Below are positions 27,904 through 38,409 of a stretch of DNA of 64,000 bases, piece after piece; the stretch's first letter is position 1, and every line of letters begins with the position of its first letter. A program made the position numbers and the translations under genes. The stretch lies in assembly GCF_004137765.1 (NCBI RefSeq), contig NZ_NOIS01000001.1:620001-684000 (forward strand), given 5' to 3'. This DNA is from Rothia uropygialis. Lineage in GTDB: Bacteria; Actinomycetota; Actinomycetes; Actinomycetales; Micrococcaceae. The notes beneath the pieces are model-generated. The model saw nothing but the letters and a program-made list of their open reading frames with translations, was not told where the DNA came from and did no database searches.

Positions 27904-28206
27904 GTGCACCTGCAACCCCGCGAACAAGAAAAACTGCTGACCGTTGTGGCAGCCGATCTCGCCAGGAGACGTCAGTCGCGGGGGCTCAAACTCAATTACC
28001 CGGAAGCCATAGCGATCATCACCTACGAGTTGCTCGAAGGAGCCAGGGACGGCCGGAGTGTTTCCGACCTCATGAGCTGGGGCGCCACGATTCTTTCCGA
28101 GGACGACGTTCAAGAAGGCGTCGCCGAGATGATCCCCGACGTCCAGGTCGAAGCCACGTTCCCTGACGGAACCAAGCTCGTCACGGTTCACCAACCCATT
28201 CGCTAG
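27904..28206 (+). CDS. ureA: Urease subunit gamma
   Basis: Smallest structural subunit of urease, which hydrolyses urea to ammonia and carbamate in the cytoplasm. The 100-residue product is full length and typical: [12 protein letters not shown] at the start, [12 protein letters not shown] and [17 protein letters not shown] near the end. GTG 27904 follows GAGGAGC. First of the ureABCEFGD operon; ureB follows after 15 bases. Confidence 0.97.
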   Translation: MHLQPREQEKLLTVVAADLARRRQSRGLKLNYPEAIAIITYELLEGARDGRSVSDLMSWGATILSEDDVQEGVAEMIPDVQVEATFPDGTKLVTVHQPIR

Positions 28207-28221
28207 GAAAGGACTTTCATC

Positions 28222-28650
28222 GTGAAACCCGGAGAATACCGACTCGCAGAGTCGCCTATCGAATGCAATTCTGGTCGAGAGACCACAACCCTCGACGTCC
28301 TGAACCGAGGGGACCGGCCCGTCCAGGTCGGCTCGCATTTTCACTTCGCCGAAGTCAACCGCGCGTTGGCCTTTGACCGGCACACTGCACGTGGTTTCCG
28401 GCTCGACATTCCGGCAGGGACCGCGGTCCGCTTCGAACCCGGCGACCGAAAGACCGTGAATTTGGTGGCCCTGGGCGGCGACCGGACCGTTTACGGATTC
28501 CGTGACCTCGTGGACGGGCCGCTCGACGCCGCCCAGTCGACGGGACTGAGAGACGATTCCACGCCCGCTCGTCACGAGTCGGCGGCCGGGGACGCACCGG
28601 ATCCGCTGCCCAGCCGGGACGACGACGACTATTCGAATCAGACGCGCTGA
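28222..28650 (+). CDS. ureB: Urease subunit beta with acidic tail
   Basis: Beta subunit of urease. The core is standard ([40 protein letters not shown]), but at 142 residues it is some 35-40 longer than usual owing to a polar C-terminal tail ending [13 protein letters not shown] 28222 is the start, with AGGAAAGGA upstream. Sits between ureA and ureC with short gaps of 15 and 25 bases. Confidence 0.95.
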   Translation: MKPGEYRLAESPIECNSGRETTTLDVLNRGDRPVQVGSHFHFAEVNRALAFDRHTARGFRLDIPAGTAVRFEPGDRKTVNLVALGGDRTVYGFRDLVDGPLDAAQSTGLRDDSTPARHESAAGDAPDPLPSRDDDDYSNQTR

Positions 28651-28675
28651 GCGCCTGGAAAGAACCGAGAAACCC

Positions 28676-30391
28676 TTGAGCTTTGAACTGAGCCGCGACC
28701 AATACGCGAACCTGTACGGCCCCACGACCGGAGACGCCGTGCGCTTGGCGGACACCGAATTGTTCGCCGAAATCGAACAGGATCTCACGACCCCGGGCGA
28801 AGAGGCCGTGTTCGGCGGTGGGAAAGTGATTCGTGACGGCATGGGCCAGAACGGTCAATTGGTGAGGGACGTCGGCGTTCCCGACCTGGTGATCACCAAC
28901 GTCATCGTCATCGATTGGACCGGAATCTACAAGGCCGATGTCGCCGTTCGGGACGGGCACATCATGAAGATCGGCAAATCCGGAAACCCTCACACCATGG
29001 ACGGGGTCGACATCGTCATCGGCGTTGCGACGGACGTTATCGCCGGCGAAGGAAAAATTCTGACGGCTGGCGGTATCGATTCTCACATCCACTTCATCAG
29101 CCCCGACCAGATCGAAACCGCCTTGGTCTCAGGGATCACCACCATGATCGGCGGAGGAACAGGACCCAGCGAATCGTCGAAGGCCACGACGATCACTCCC
29201 GGTGAGTGGAACATTCACAATATGCTCCGGTCGTTCGAAGCGTTCCCGATGAATTTCGGGATTCTCGGCAAAGGGCACGGTTCGTCGGTCTCGCCTCTGA
29301 GCGAGCAGATCCGGGCGGGCGCGATTGGCCTGAAGGTTCACGAAGACTGGGGTGCGACGCCGTCATCGATCAATACCTCATTGCAGGTAGCAGACCAGTA
29401 CGACGTCCAAATCGCCATCCATACCGACACTCTCAATGAAGCCGGCTTCGTCGAGGACACCAAAGCGGCCATCGATGGGAGGGTCATCCACACCTTCCAT
29501 ACAGAAGGGGCAGGCGGCGGGCACGCGCCGGACATCATCGAACTGGCCGCGGAGCCCAATATTCTGCCCGCCTCGACGAACCCCACGTTGCCTTATACCC
29601 GCAACACGATCGAGGAACATCTCGACATGCTCATGGTCTGTCATCACCTTCGAGCCGACATCCCCGAAGACGTCGCCTTCGCGGACTCGCGGATTCGCAA
29701 AGAGACGATCGCCGCGGAGGACGTCCTTCACGACATGGGGATCTTCTCGATGACCTCTTCTGACTCCCAGGCGATGGGCCGCGTCGGTGAGGTAATCCTG
29801 AGAACCTGGCAGGTGGCCCACTCGATGAAAAAACAACGAGGCAAGCTCGCCGAGGACGAAGGAACCGCGGGAGACAATTTCCGCATCAAGCGATTCATCT
29901 CCAAGTACACCATCAATCCGGCCATCGCACACGGCGTTTCGGACTCGGTGGGTTCGATTGAAGAGGGGAAATTCGCGGATCTGGTCCTCTGGGAACCGAA
30001 GTTCTTCGGGGCCAAGCCAGACCTGATTATCAAGGGCGGACAAATGGTCCACGGTCCCATGGGAGATCCGAATGGATCGATCCCGACTCCGCAGCCCCGG
30101 AATTACCGCAAGGCATTCGGGGCCTTCGGACAGGCGACGGCGTCGTCTTCGATCACGTTCCTGTCCGAAGTCGCCGTCCAGGCCCAAGTACCTCGTCTGT
30201 TGGGGCTCAACAAGGTCATCCGAACGTGCCACGGTATACGCAACCTGACCAAGGCTGATCTCCGATTCAACGGGGAGACACCGAAGTTGTCGGTCGACCC
30301 GGAAACCTACGAAGTCAGGGTCGACGGCGAGCCGATCACGTGCGAGCCGGCCGAGGAACTGCCTCTGACCCAGCGATACTTCCTCTTCTGA
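28676..30391 (+). CDS. ureC: Urease catalytic subunit alpha
   Basis: Catalytic subunit holding the dinickel centre. The 571-residue product has the Ni ligands HIHFISPDQ, the Lys that is carbamylated to bridge the metals (GLKVHEDWG), the mobile flap MVCHHL with its catalytic His, and the conserved C-terminal QRYFLF. The start is TTG at 28676 giving [20 protein letters not shown], the family N-terminus; the ribosome site is weak. All active-site motifs are intact, so the enzyme should be active once nickel is inserted by UreDEFG. Confidence 0.97.
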   Translation: MSFELSRDQYANLYGPTTGDAVRLADTELFAEIEQDLTTPGEEAVFGGGKVIRDGMGQNGQLVRDVGVPDLVITNVIVIDWTGIYKADVAVRDGHIMKIGKSGNPHTMDGVDIVIGVATDVIAGEGKILTAGGIDSHIHFISPDQIETALVSGITTMIGGGTGPSESSKATTITPGEWNIHNMLRSFEAFPMNFGILGKGHGSSVSPLSEQIRAGAIGLKVHEDWGATPSSINTSLQVADQYDVQIAIHTDTLNEAGFVEDTKAAIDGRVIHTFHTEGAGGGHAPDIIELAAEPNILPASTNPTLPYTRNTIEEHLDMLMVCHHLRADIPEDVAFADSRIRKETIAAEDVLHDMGIFSMTSSDSQAMGRVGEVILRTWQVAHSMKKQRGKLAEDEGTAGDNFRIKRFISKYTINPAIAHGVSDSVGSIEEGKFADLVLWEPKFFGAKPDLIIKGGQMVHGPMGDPNGSIPTPQPRNYRKAFGAFGQATASSSITFLSEVAVQAQVPRLLGLNKVIRTCHGIRNLTKADLRFNGETPKLSVDPETYEVRVDGEPITCEPAEELPLTQRYFLF

Positions 30392-30420
30392 ACCGAACCA
30401 TCCAGCCGAGGAGACAGCTC

Positions 30421-30909
30421 ATGATCGTCACCCGCGTGCTCGCTAACGTGCACGAACCCGAAGGCCAGCTTCTCGTCGCGGACCATCACGTCGAGAACGT
30501 CGTGCTTCCCAGCCAAGACCTGGTCAAACGGATCCAGCGAATGACTACGGACCACGGACACGAATTGGGACTCCGCCTTCCGCCCCGGTCCCCGGACCTC
30601 AAGGACGGGGACGTCTTGGCCGTCCCCGGAGAAGACAGCGATTCCGCAGTTGTCGTGCGCGTCTTGCCATCGGACGTACTGGTCATCCGGCCGAAGTCGA
30701 TCTTCCACATGGGTCGCATCGCGCACAGCTTGGGCAACCGGCATTTGCAGGCGCAGTTCTTCGACGGGAACAGCGAGTACGAAGCCGAGGTCATGGTCGT
30801 TCAGTACGACCACACCGTCGAGAGATTCCTTCACGAAGAAAACGTTGACTACGCACGTCAAGAACGTGTGATGCCCGTGCCGTTCCGCCATGCAGAACAC
30901 ACCCACTGA
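30421..30909 (+). CDS. ureE: Urease accessory metallochaperone
   Basis: Delivers Ni2+ to the UreG-UreF-UreD assembly. The 162-residue product has the UreE N-terminal peptide-binding fold and C-terminal metal domain, with the dimer-interface His in KSIFHMGRIAHSLGNRH. The tail RHAEHTH is only modestly His-rich. ATG 30421 follows GAGGAGACAG; the frame upstream inside ureC is not used. It overlaps the start of ureF by 20 bases. Confidence 0.93.
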   Translation: MIVTRVLANVHEPEGQLLVADHHVENVVLPSQDLVKRIQRMTTDHGHELGLRLPPRSPDLKDGDVLAVPGEDSDSAVVVRVLPSDVLVIRPKSIFHMGRIAHSLGNRHLQAQFFDGNSEYEAEVMVVQYDHTVERFLHEENVDYARQERVMPVPFRHAEHTH

Positions 30910-31603
30910 ACCGGAGGGCACCACGGCACTGACTCGTTTGATGGGGCTGATGCAACTGACGGATTCCGCGATACCGACCGGAGCCTTCAGTCATTCGCTC
31001 GGATTCGAAACGTACATGAGTCGAGGGGAACTGGACGACGAGGAAACCTTCGCCGATTGGCTGCGCATGTTCGTGGAGCAACAACTTACGTACACCGACG
31101 CAGCAGCCATCCGTATTGCCTACCGTGCGTCCTGTGAAGAAGAAATCGTGGACCTGGACGAGCTGATTATCGCCCAAGCCCTGCCACGGCAGATACGTGA
31201 CGGGGGGATCACCATGGGGCGTCGGCTTCTGTCCATCGGCGCGGCGAGCTACTCGGGACGCTGGACCGAGGCCTACGCCCGCTCGGTCGATGACGGAAGA
31301 AGCCACGGCCATCAGGCCATCGCCATGGCAGTGCTCGCCCGTGACCTGGGGGTTCCCGAAGACGAGGCCGTTGCCTCCCATGTTTACGCCTCGGTGATCT
31401 CGCTGACACAGAACGCCGTACGGGGGATCCCGCTCGGGCAGAACGCAGGACAGCGAATCGTCGCAGCGCTTCAACCAGAAGTCCTGCGCGCCGTAGAAGC
31501 GTCCAGGGGGCTGAGGGCCGAAGACCTCGGGGCAATATCGCCTGGACTCGAGATCGCCCAAATGGCACATGAGCGTCAGCGAGCGCGCCTCTTCATGAGC
31601 TGA
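30890..31603 (+). CDS. ureF: Urease accessory protein UreF
   Basis: UreF links UreD to the GTPase UreG and acts in checking nickel insertion. The 237-residue all-helical product has the family's LMQLTDSAIPTGAFSHSLG and GRWTEAYARS-like stretches and C-terminal AQMAHERQRARLFMS. ATG 30890 lies inside the ureE end, so translation is probably coupled. ureG follows after 25 bases. Confidence 0.93.
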   Translation: MQNTPTEPEGTTALTRLMGLMQLTDSAIPTGAFSHSLGFETYMSRGELDDEETFADWLRMFVEQQLTYTDAAAIRIAYRASCEEEIVDLDELIIAQALPRQIRDGGITMGRRLLSIGAASYSGRWTEAYARSVDDGRSHGHQAIAMAVLARDLGVPEDEAVASHVYASVISLTQNAVRGIPLGQNAGQRIVAALQPEVLRAVEASRGLRAEDLGAISPGLEIAQMAHERQRARLFMS

Positions 31604-31628
31604 AAACACGAATTGAAGGAGAAGAACA

Positions 31629-32240
31629 ATGGAACCTGTGATTATAGGGATCGGCGGGCCTGTTGGGGCCGGAAAAACACAGTTGATCGAGCGCGTCTCT
31701 CGCGCCATGAGCCAGGAGATACCCATGGCCGCGATCACGAACGACATCTACACGATCGAGGATGCCAAGATTCTCGCCCGCAACTCAGTCCTGCCGGAGG
31801 ACCGAATCATCGGGCTGGAAACGGGTGGCTGCCCCCACACGGCCGTCCGCGAAGACACGTCCATGAACGAAGCCGCCATCGTGGAAATGAGGAAACGGCA
31901 CAAGGATCTACAGATCATTTTCGTCGAATCCGGCGGAGACAATCTTTCGGCGACCTTCAGCCCAGAGCTCGTGGACTTCTCGATCTACGTCATCGACGTC
32001 GCCCAGGGGGAGAAGATCCCGAGGAAAGCTGGTCAAGGCATGATCAAATCCGACTTGTTCATTATCAACAAAACCGATCTGGCCCCGTATGTCGGCGCCG
32101 ACCTGTCCGTCATGGAAGCCGATTCGCGGGTGTTCCGGCAGGACAAGCCTTTTGCCATGACCAACCTGGTGACCGATGAAGGACTCGAAGTCGTTCTCGG
32201 ATGGATACGGACCGACGTCCTCATGATGGACCTCGCCTAA
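31629..32240 (+). CDS. ureG: Urease accessory GTPase UreG
   Basis: SIMIBI-class GTPase that couples GTP hydrolysis to nickel delivery into apo-urease. The 203-residue product has the P-loop (GPVGAGKT), the invariant metal motif CPH ([14 protein letters not shown]), ESGGDNL and the base-specificity NKTD. ATG 31629 follows GAAGGAGAAG. The stop abuts the ureD start directly. Confidence 0.96.
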   Translation: MEPVIIGIGGPVGAGKTQLIERVSRAMSQEIPMAAITNDIYTIEDAKILARNSVLPEDRIIGLETGGCPHTAVREDTSMNEAAIVEMRKRHKDLQIIFVESGGDNLSATFSPELVDFSIYVIDVAQGEKIPRKAGQGMIKSDLFIINKTDLAPYVGADLSVMEADSRVFRQDKPFAMTNLVTDEGLEVVLGWIRTDVLMMDLA

Positions 32241-33143
32241 GTGAAAGATCGGGAGACAGTTCACGACAGCGGTTCGGGCGGCCCGACGTCGTGCGGCGAC
32301 CCGGCAGGACGGTTGCGTCTCGGGATCGATGTCCGCAACGGTCGGTCGTTCGCGGCGGACCAGTACCACGAGAACGCCCTGCGGGTCCTCAAGCCCTTGT
32401 ACCTGGATTCGTCGGGACAAGTCGTCTACACCATGGTCAACCCCGGTGGTGCCTACTTCGGATCGGACGTCTACGAGATAGACATTGAGGTCAAGGATGA
32501 TGCTTCCCTTCTTCTCACGACTCAGTCAGCAACGAAGGTCTACAAGACTCCGCAAGGGCCAGCGCGCCAACGCATGCGCATTTCGCTCGGCCGCGGAGCA
32601 ACCCTGGAATCCGTCCCTGACCAGCTGATCGTCTACAGGGAGGGAAAATACCTCCAAGACACCGTGATCGACATGCACCCCCAGTCCTCGTTGCTGTCCT
32701 GCGAAATCATCACACCCGGATGGGCGCCCACCGGAGCGAGCTTCGCCTACAAGGAGTTGCGCATGCGCACTGAGATCCGGGTCCGGACGGAAAGAGGCCA
32801 CCGTCGGGTGGCTGTAGACCAACTTCGGATCAAACCGGGCGAGGGAACGGCAGTCTCCGGCGTGGGATTCATGGAGGGGCACAGCCATACGGGCCAGCTT
32901 CTCGTCGCGGATCGGCGCCTGGACGAGCGACTCTACGAGTCCCTCGCGGAGATCATGGACGCCTCGAACACCGTGTCCGGCATGAGCCGAGTCGGAGCGC
33001 GGCGACAAGACGGCCTCGCGTGCTGGGCCATGAGAAGCCTTGCCCACAGCACTGCTGATATCCACAACCTGCACCTTGCCGTCGCGAACGAAGTCAGGTC
33101 GCGACTGCGCAACCAGGGACAGATGAACCTCCGTAAGTACTGA
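32241..33143 (+). CDS. ureD: Urease accessory protein UreD (UreH)
   Basis: UreD binds apo-urease directly and forms the tunnel for nickel with UreF. The 300-residue product has the beta-rich UreD stretches VVYTMVNPGGAYFGSDVYEI, TTQSATKVYKTPQG and FAYKELRMRTEIR. GTG 32241 immediately follows the ureG TAA. It closes the maturation set; the nickel permease follows after 38 bases. Confidence 0.92.
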   Translation: MKDRETVHDSGSGGPTSCGDPAGRLRLGIDVRNGRSFAADQYHENALRVLKPLYLDSSGQVVYTMVNPGGAYFGSDVYEIDIEVKDDASLLLTTQSATKVYKTPQGPARQRMRISLGRGATLESVPDQLIVYREGKYLQDTVIDMHPQSSLLSCEIITPGWAPTGASFAYKELRMRTEIRVRTERGHRRVAVDQLRIKPGEGTAVSGVGFMEGHSHTGQLLVADRRLDERLYESLAEIMDASNTVSGMSRVGARRQDGLACWAMRSLAHSTADIHNLHLAVANEVRSRLRNQGQMNLRKY

Positions 33144-33181
33144 TTGCCCTTGAATCACGCCTATTAGAAAGGGGAGAGTCG

Positions 33182-34276
33182 ATGACGGATGTGTCTGCCT
33201 CGGCGCTCTACAGCCGCTACGTCACGCGCAGGGAAGGCCTGCCTCTCAGGACCCGAGTCGGATTCACCCTGGGCGCCGTAGGTTTGCTTCATCTCATCGC
33301 CCTCGGCCTCTTGCTGACCGCATTCGTTCCTGGATCGCAGCCCTTGGCGCTCGGCGTCGTACTGACGGCCTATGTGGCCGGAATGAAACACAGTTACGAC
33401 TGGGACCACGTAGCCGCGATCGACAACTCGACGCGCAAATTCGTCGCCGACGGAAGGAACCCGGCGAGCGTAGGGTTTGCATTCAGTTTGGGCCACTCCA
33501 TGGTCGTAACTCTCGCCGGAATCATGGTTATAGCAGGCGTGCACTTCGTCCACGGCGCGTTCGAGGAGGGGAGCACGGCGAATCTCGTGCTCGGGCTGAT
33601 CGGAGCCGGTGTATCGGGTTTCTATCTGTTGGTCCTTGGTCTGTACAACAGCGGAATCGCGGTTCGACTGATCCGCAGGGCGCGGACGGGCCACAGATTG
33701 CCTCCGGGACATCGACACGATCTCGGCGAAAACTGGGGCTTGGTATCCCGTTTGCTCAGAGGGCCCCTGTCCAGAGTGCGCAGCCCTCGTGACATCTTCG
33801 TCATCGGTTTCCTGTTCGGCCTCGGATTCGACACAGCGACGACGATCGGACTGCTGCTGCTGACGGCCAGTGCGTCATTGGCAGGGGTGCCTGCTGTCGC
33901 ATTGCTCGGCCTTCCCTTTGCCTTCACCGCGGCGATGACGCTGTGCGACACCTTGAACGGCCTCGGAATGATGCGTTTGTACTCCTCTGCTCTGGCAGAC
34001 AACAGGTCCCGAATACGATTCAACGCGACCGTCACCGCCGTCTCATCGCTGGCCGCGCTCCTGATCTCGATCCTTTCGCTGGGTGGTTTCTTCCACGAAC
34101 TCTTGGGCCTGAGGGATCCTGTGACCACGTGGTTGGCCGAGATCGACTTGGGTGACGCAGGGTTGGTCCTCGTCGGTTGTTTCGTTGTGGTCTGGGCGGG
34201 ATTTGCCCTGGCGGAACGTCGGCGACGCACATCAGCCGAATCCGGCCCGGCGACGAATGAACGGATCGAGGCCTGA
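33182..34276 (+). CDS. NiCoT-family nickel/cobalt permease
   Basis: Inner-membrane Ni2+ (or Co2+) uptake permease of the HoxN/NixA family, supplying metal for the urease encoded upstream. The 364-residue product has about eight membrane segments, the diagnostic H-x4-DH signature (GMKHSYDWDHVAAIDN), FSLGHSMVV and FGLGFDTATTIGLLLL. ATG 33182 follows AAAGGGGAGAG. Nickel preference is inferred from the urease context. Confidence 0.92.
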   Translation: MTDVSASALYSRYVTRREGLPLRTRVGFTLGAVGLLHLIALGLLLTAFVPGSQPLALGVVLTAYVAGMKHSYDWDHVAAIDNSTRKFVADGRNPASVGFAFSLGHSMVVTLAGIMVIAGVHFVHGAFEEGSTANLVLGLIGAGVSGFYLLVLGLYNSGIAVRLIRRARTGHRLPPGHRHDLGENWGLVSRLLRGPLSRVRSPRDIFVIGFLFGLGFDTATTIGLLLLTASASLAGVPAVALLGLPFAFTAAMTLCDTLNGLGMMRLYSSALADNRSRIRFNATVTAVSSLAALLISILSLGGFFHELLGLRDPVTTWLAEIDLGDAGLVLVGCFVVVWAGFALAERRRRTSAESGPATNERIEA

Positions 34277-34284
34277 ACGTTCAC

Positions 34285-35208
34285 ATGCATGCTCGCCTCA
34301 TCTCAACTGCTTCCGCCGTGGCTCGGGGCCTCGGCCAAATTTTCTTTGTCCGGAGCGCGCTGACCGGTCTGGGAATCGTCATAGGGCTTTCGTTCTCCTC
34401 GTGGAGCATTGCCGGACTCGTCGTGCTGGGAAGCGTCGTTCAGACTCACGGTGCCTATTTCCTCCAGCGTCGCCGGTCAGAGATCGATGACGGACTCATG
34501 GGCTATAACGGAGCATTGGTCGGTGCGGCCGCGGCGTGGGAGCTGGGCGGCACGTGGCCCGCGGTTCTTGTGACGGTCGTAGGCAGCTTCGCGTGCATTC
34601 CCGTCCATGAAATGATCCGGTGGCTGTGGTCCTTGCCGTGGCTCCGGCGGTTCGACCTGCCCGTCTCCACCGCGCCCTTCTGCATCATTGCGGGACTCGA
34701 GCACGGGGCGATAGTGCCCCTGCTCAGAACCGAGTCGAGCGCGACCCCGGTGAACTCCTTTTCGGGCTATGAGCTGGGACTGTTCCAGGATTTCTCGGAG
34801 GTCGTCCTCTCGGCGGGTCTCGCGACCGGCCTCGTGATCGTCCTCTCGTTGTTTCTCGGATCCTGGAAGATCGGTGTGGCTTCCCTCGCAGGCAGCGCGT
34901 TGGCTATTGGACTCGGCATTGCCGTTCACTCTCCGACGGCACAAATAAGTGCAGGGTTGACCGGCTATTCGGCGGTGCTGGCAGCGATTGCTTTGGGCGT
35001 CGTCGTGCTACCGGAGAGGCCATGGGTTGTGCGCGCCGGCGCCGTCGTCGCCGGCGTCGGGCTAACCTTGGCTTTCAACCACGTGTTGGCGTTCGCGGGA
35101 GGCCCCGTGTTCACCTGGCCCTTCCTCCTCTCGATGTGGCTCGTCATGGTCGTGGTGAAGTTTCGGAAGGCCCGAATCTTTCCTCGCGCCGTCACGAAGG
35201 TGGAGTGA
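34285..35208 (+). CDS. Urea transporter (UT family)
   Basis: A channel-like urea transporter, related to vertebrate SLC14 and bacterial dvUT, importing urea for the urease. The 307-residue membrane protein shows the internal duplication of this family: GYNGALVGAAAA and GYSAVLAAIALG in matched positions, and PVSTAPFCI and PVFTWPFLL as the paired P-x-T/F-P loops. ATG 34285 lies eight bases after the nickel permease stop, so it is in the same operon. Confidence 0.9.
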   Translation: MHARLISTASAVARGLGQIFFVRSALTGLGIVIGLSFSSWSIAGLVVLGSVVQTHGAYFLQRRRSEIDDGLMGYNGALVGAAAAWELGGTWPAVLVTVVGSFACIPVHEMIRWLWSLPWLRRFDLPVSTAPFCIIAGLEHGAIVPLLRTESSATPVNSFSGYELGLFQDFSEVVLSAGLATGLVIVLSLFLGSWKIGVASLAGSALAIGLGIAVHSPTAQISAGLTGYSAVLAAIALGVVVLPERPWVVRAGAVVAGVGLTLAFNHVLAFAGGPVFTWPFLLSMWLVMVVVKFRKARIFPRAVTKVE

Positions 35209-35221
35209 AAGACAATCCTTG

Positions 35222-35227
35222 TAGACT
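35222..35227 (+). promoter_or_regulatory. Candidate -10 box for leaderless argS mRNA
   Basis: TAGACT ends six bases before the argS GTG at 35234, so transcription from it would start at or within a base of the start codon. No real Shine-Dalgarno precedes argS. Leaderless mRNAs are common in actinobacteria. The -35 region is not convincing. Confidence 0.45.
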
Positions 35228-35233
35228 GGACGA

Positions 35234-36892
35234 GTGACTCCCGAAGAACTCTCCGATGCAATATCCGCGTGCCTCCACCAGGCCATCGACTCTGGGCAGC
35301 TCGAGCTGGTCGAGGGACAAGCCCTGCCAGAAGTGAAGATCGAGCGTCCCAAGAATCGCCAGCACGGTGACTGGAGCACCAACATTGCTCTGCAGCTCGC
35401 CAAGCGTGTGGGCAAAAACCCTCGTGAGGTCGCCCAGGCACTCTCGGAGCGGATCATCGTGATCGACGGCGTGTCCGCCGTGGACATAGCCGGTCCGGGA
35501 TTCCTCAACATTGTTCTCGATGCGGCCGCAGCCGGTGTTCTGGCGCAGAACATCCTCGACGCCGGGTCAGCGTACGGTCGGTCCACCAAGCTTGACGGCA
35601 TGCACATCAACTTGGAATTCGTCTCAGCCAACCCCACTGGGCCGATTCACCTCGGTGGCACGCGTTGGGCTGCGGTGGGCGACTCACTGGCACGCATCCT
35701 GACGGCCAACGGCGCCCAGGTCACCCGCGAGTACTACTTCAATGACCACGGGACGCAGATTGATCGATTCTCCGGTTCGTTGCTGGCCAAAGCTCGCCGC
35801 GAGGCTGCCCCGGAGAACGGCTACGGCGGTCAGTACATCGACGACATCGCACAGCGTGTGCTCCGCGAAGTGCCCGACGCCTTGGAATCAAATGATCCGC
35901 AGGAGGTATTCCGCAAATACGGCGTGGCGATGATGTTCGAGGACATCAAGCAGTCATTGCACGATTTCGGGGTGGACTTCGACGTCTATTTCCATGAGAA
36001 CTCGCTCTTCGAATCCGGCGAGGTCGACCGTGTCCTCGAACAGCTCAAGGGCAGCGACAAGCTCTACTTCGCAGACGGCGCGTGGTGGCTGCGATCGACC
36101 GACTACGGCGACGACAAGGACCGTGTCGTCATCAAATCCGACGGAAACGCTGCATACATCGCCGGCGACATTGCTTACATCGCCGACAAGCGGGCTCGGG
36201 GTGCGAACCTGGCGATCTACATGCTGGGTGCCGATCATCACGGTTACATTGCCAGGCTGAAGGCCGCCGCAGCGGCGATCGGCGACGATCCGGACGCCGT
36301 CGAAGTCATGATCGGCCAGATGGTCAATCTGGTTCGTGACGGCAAGGCCGTCCGGATGTCCAAGCGGGCCGGCACCGTCGTGACCATGGAAGATCTGGTC
36401 GACGCCGTGGGAACCGATGCCGCGCGCTATTCGCTGACCAGATACTCGGTCGATTCCAACATCGACATCGACCTGGACCTGCTCACCAGGCGGTCCAACG
36501 AGAACCCCGTGTTCTACGTCCAGTACGCCCACGCTCGCACGTGCGCGGTAGCCCGTAACGCGGCCGATGCCGGAGTGGTGCGTTCGGTGGAGAGCTTCGA
36601 CGCCTCGCTGTTAAGCACTCCGTCGGATGAGGAACTTCTCGCCGCCTTGGGGCAGTTCCCCGGTGTGCTCGTCGAAGCCGCGGAGTTCCGCGAACCGCAT
36701 CGTGTGGCTCGCTATCTGGAGCGTCTGGCGGGTGCATATCATCGTTGGTACGACGCGTGCCGCGTAACTCCCAAGGGCGACGAAGAAATCACCGATATCC
36801 ATCGGACTCGCCTGGCCTTGAACGATGCCACGACCCAGGTGCTGGCCAATGGTTTGCACCTCTTGGGCGTCACCGCACCGGAGAGGATGTAA
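35234..36892 (+). CDS. argS: Arginyl-tRNA synthetase
   Basis: Class I synthetase charging tRNA-Arg. The 552-residue product has the Arg-specific N-terminal domain, the HIGH-like signature [20 protein letters not shown], the KMSKS-like [11 protein letters not shown] and the DALR anticodon domain ending [14 protein letters not shown] 35234 is likely leaderless. It begins the argS-lysA-hom-thrC-thrB cluster, an arrangement well known in actinobacteria; lysA starts on the base after the stop codon. Confidence 0.96.
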   Translation: MTPEELSDAISACLHQAIDSGQLELVEGQALPEVKIERPKNRQHGDWSTNIALQLAKRVGKNPREVAQALSERIIVIDGVSAVDIAGPGFLNIVLDAAAAGVLAQNILDAGSAYGRSTKLDGMHINLEFVSANPTGPIHLGGTRWAAVGDSLARILTANGAQVTREYYFNDHGTQIDRFSGSLLAKARREAAPENGYGGQYIDDIAQRVLREVPDALESNDPQEVFRKYGVAMMFEDIKQSLHDFGVDFDVYFHENSLFESGEVDRVLEQLKGSDKLYFADGAWWLRSTDYGDDKDRVVIKSDGNAAYIAGDIAYIADKRARGANLAIYMLGADHHGYIARLKAAAAAIGDDPDAVEVMIGQMVNLVRDGKAVRMSKRAGTVVTMEDLVDAVGTDAARYSLTRYSVDSNIDIDLDLLTRRSNENPVFYVQYAHARTCAVARNAADAGVVRSVESFDASLLSTPSDEELLAALGQFPGVLVEAAEFREPHRVARYLERLAGAYHRWYDACRVTPKGDEEITDIHRTRLALNDATTQVLANGLHLLGVTAPERM

Positions 36893-38380
36893 ATGGGCCA
36901 GGCACAGTCGACCGTGGTCCCGGAATGGCTCAGCCTTCCCTCCGACCCGGCGGAGCTGGATCGGCACATCTGGACCCCCTCTTACGGTCGTGACGGCTCG
37001 GGCGAGCTGACCATCGACGGGCAGACGGCCTCCAGCCTTGTCGAGCAGTTCGGAACACCTCAATACGTCTATTCCGAAGACACATTCCGCAGCCGCGCTC
37101 GCGAGTACCGCATCGCATTCGAAAAGGCCTTTGGCGAATACGGCGCCGAGGTCTCGGTCTATTACGCCGGAAAAGCGTTCCTCTGCTCGGCCATCGTCCG
37201 GTGGGCCCGGGAAGAAGGGCTCAACTTGGATACGGCGTCTGGGGGAGAACTCGCCCTGGGGCTTGCCGCCGGCATGCCGGGGGAGCGAATTGCCCTGCAC
37301 GGCAACAACAAATCGGAAAACGAGATTCGCAGGGCACTCGAGAACGGTCTCGGACGGATCGTAGCCGATTCCGTTCCCGAACTTTTCATGATCGACCGCA
37401 TCGCACGCAACATGGGTGTCACGGCCCCAGTCATGATTCGCATCACGCCCGGTGTGCATGCCGAGACGCATGATTTCATCGCCACGGCCCACGAGGACCA
37501 GAAGTTCGGGTTGTCCCTGGCCGAGGGGACGGCTGCGTTGGCCGAATCCGACGTCGAGGCATCTCTGTGGTCCGAAACGGCCGTTGCCTCATCGGACTCT
37601 GTGGCGATGCTCGCTGCCCTGACCGCGGACGCGTTGGACGGTACCGACCTGCGCGGATTCCACTGCCACATCGGTTCCCAGATCTTCGAGGCCCATGGCT
37701 TCGGCCTCGCGGCCGAGCGGCTGCTGACATTCATTTCAGACGTATCGAACCGAATTGACACGAACATCCCCGAGCTTGACCTGGGCGGCGGCTACGGTAT
37801 CGGCTACATCGAGGGGGATACTCCTCGAAGCGCCGACGTCATAGCCCGCGAACTTGCACGCAGCGTCGCGGATACCTGCTCGTCATTGGGGCTGGACATA
37901 CCGCACATTTCGATCGAGCCAGGCCGCGCATTGACCGGCCCCGCGGGCACCACTCTGTACACCGTGGGAACCATCAAGGACGTTGCGATCGATTCCGGAT
38001 CCGGCCGGACTCAGGTGCGCCGCTACGTCTCGGTAGACGGTGGCATGTCGGATAACGCGCGTCCGGTTCTGTACGACGCAGATTACTCCGTTGTTGTGGC
38101 CAACCGGGCTCCCAGCGGAGAACAAGTTCTTTCCCGTGTGGTGGGCAAACACTGCGAATCCGGCGATGTCGTGGTTCGTTATTGTTACTTGCCCGCCGAC
38201 CTCACGAGTGGCGACGTTCTTGCCGTAGCGGCCACAGGGGCGTACTGCTGGGCACTCTCGAGCAACTACAACTACCTTCCGCGACCCGGCGTGGTCGCGA
38301 CTTCCTCGGCACGTCCCCCGCGCGTGATCGTGCGCGGTGAAACCGAGGAAGACCTTTTCGCCAGGGACGCCGGCCTCTGA
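36893..38380 (+). CDS. lysA: Diaminopimelate decarboxylase
   Basis: PLP enzyme that decarboxylates meso-diaminopimelate to L-lysine. The 495-residue product has the PLP Lys in YYAGKAFLC, the phosphate-binding GGGYGIGY, EPGRALTGPAGT and the substrate Cys in KHCESGD, from the partner subunit. ATG 36893 follows the argS TAA without gap. A variable stretch (EASLWSETAVASSD, about residues 223-238) lies before the HCHIGSQIF motif region. Confidence 0.95.
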   Translation: MGQAQSTVVPEWLSLPSDPAELDRHIWTPSYGRDGSGELTIDGQTASSLVEQFGTPQYVYSEDTFRSRAREYRIAFEKAFGEYGAEVSVYYAGKAFLCSAIVRWAREEGLNLDTASGGELALGLAAGMPGERIALHGNNKSENEIRRALENGLGRIVADSVPELFMIDRIARNMGVTAPVMIRITPGVHAETHDFIATAHEDQKFGLSLAEGTAALAESDVEASLWSETAVASSDSVAMLAALTADALDGTDLRGFHCHIGSQIFEAHGFGLAAERLLTFISDVSNRIDTNIPELDLGGGYGIGYIEGDTPRSADVIARELARSVADTCSSLGLDIPHISIEPGRALTGPAGTTLYTVGTIKDVAIDSGSGRTQVRRYVSVDGGMSDNARPVLYDADYSVVVANRAPSGEQVLSRVVGKHCESGDVVVRYCYLPADLTSGDVLAVAATGAYCWALSSNYNYLPRPGVVATSSARPPRVIVRGETEEDLFARDAGL

Positions 38381-38409
38381 GCCGACATACCGACTTGCTA
38401 GGAGAAACT

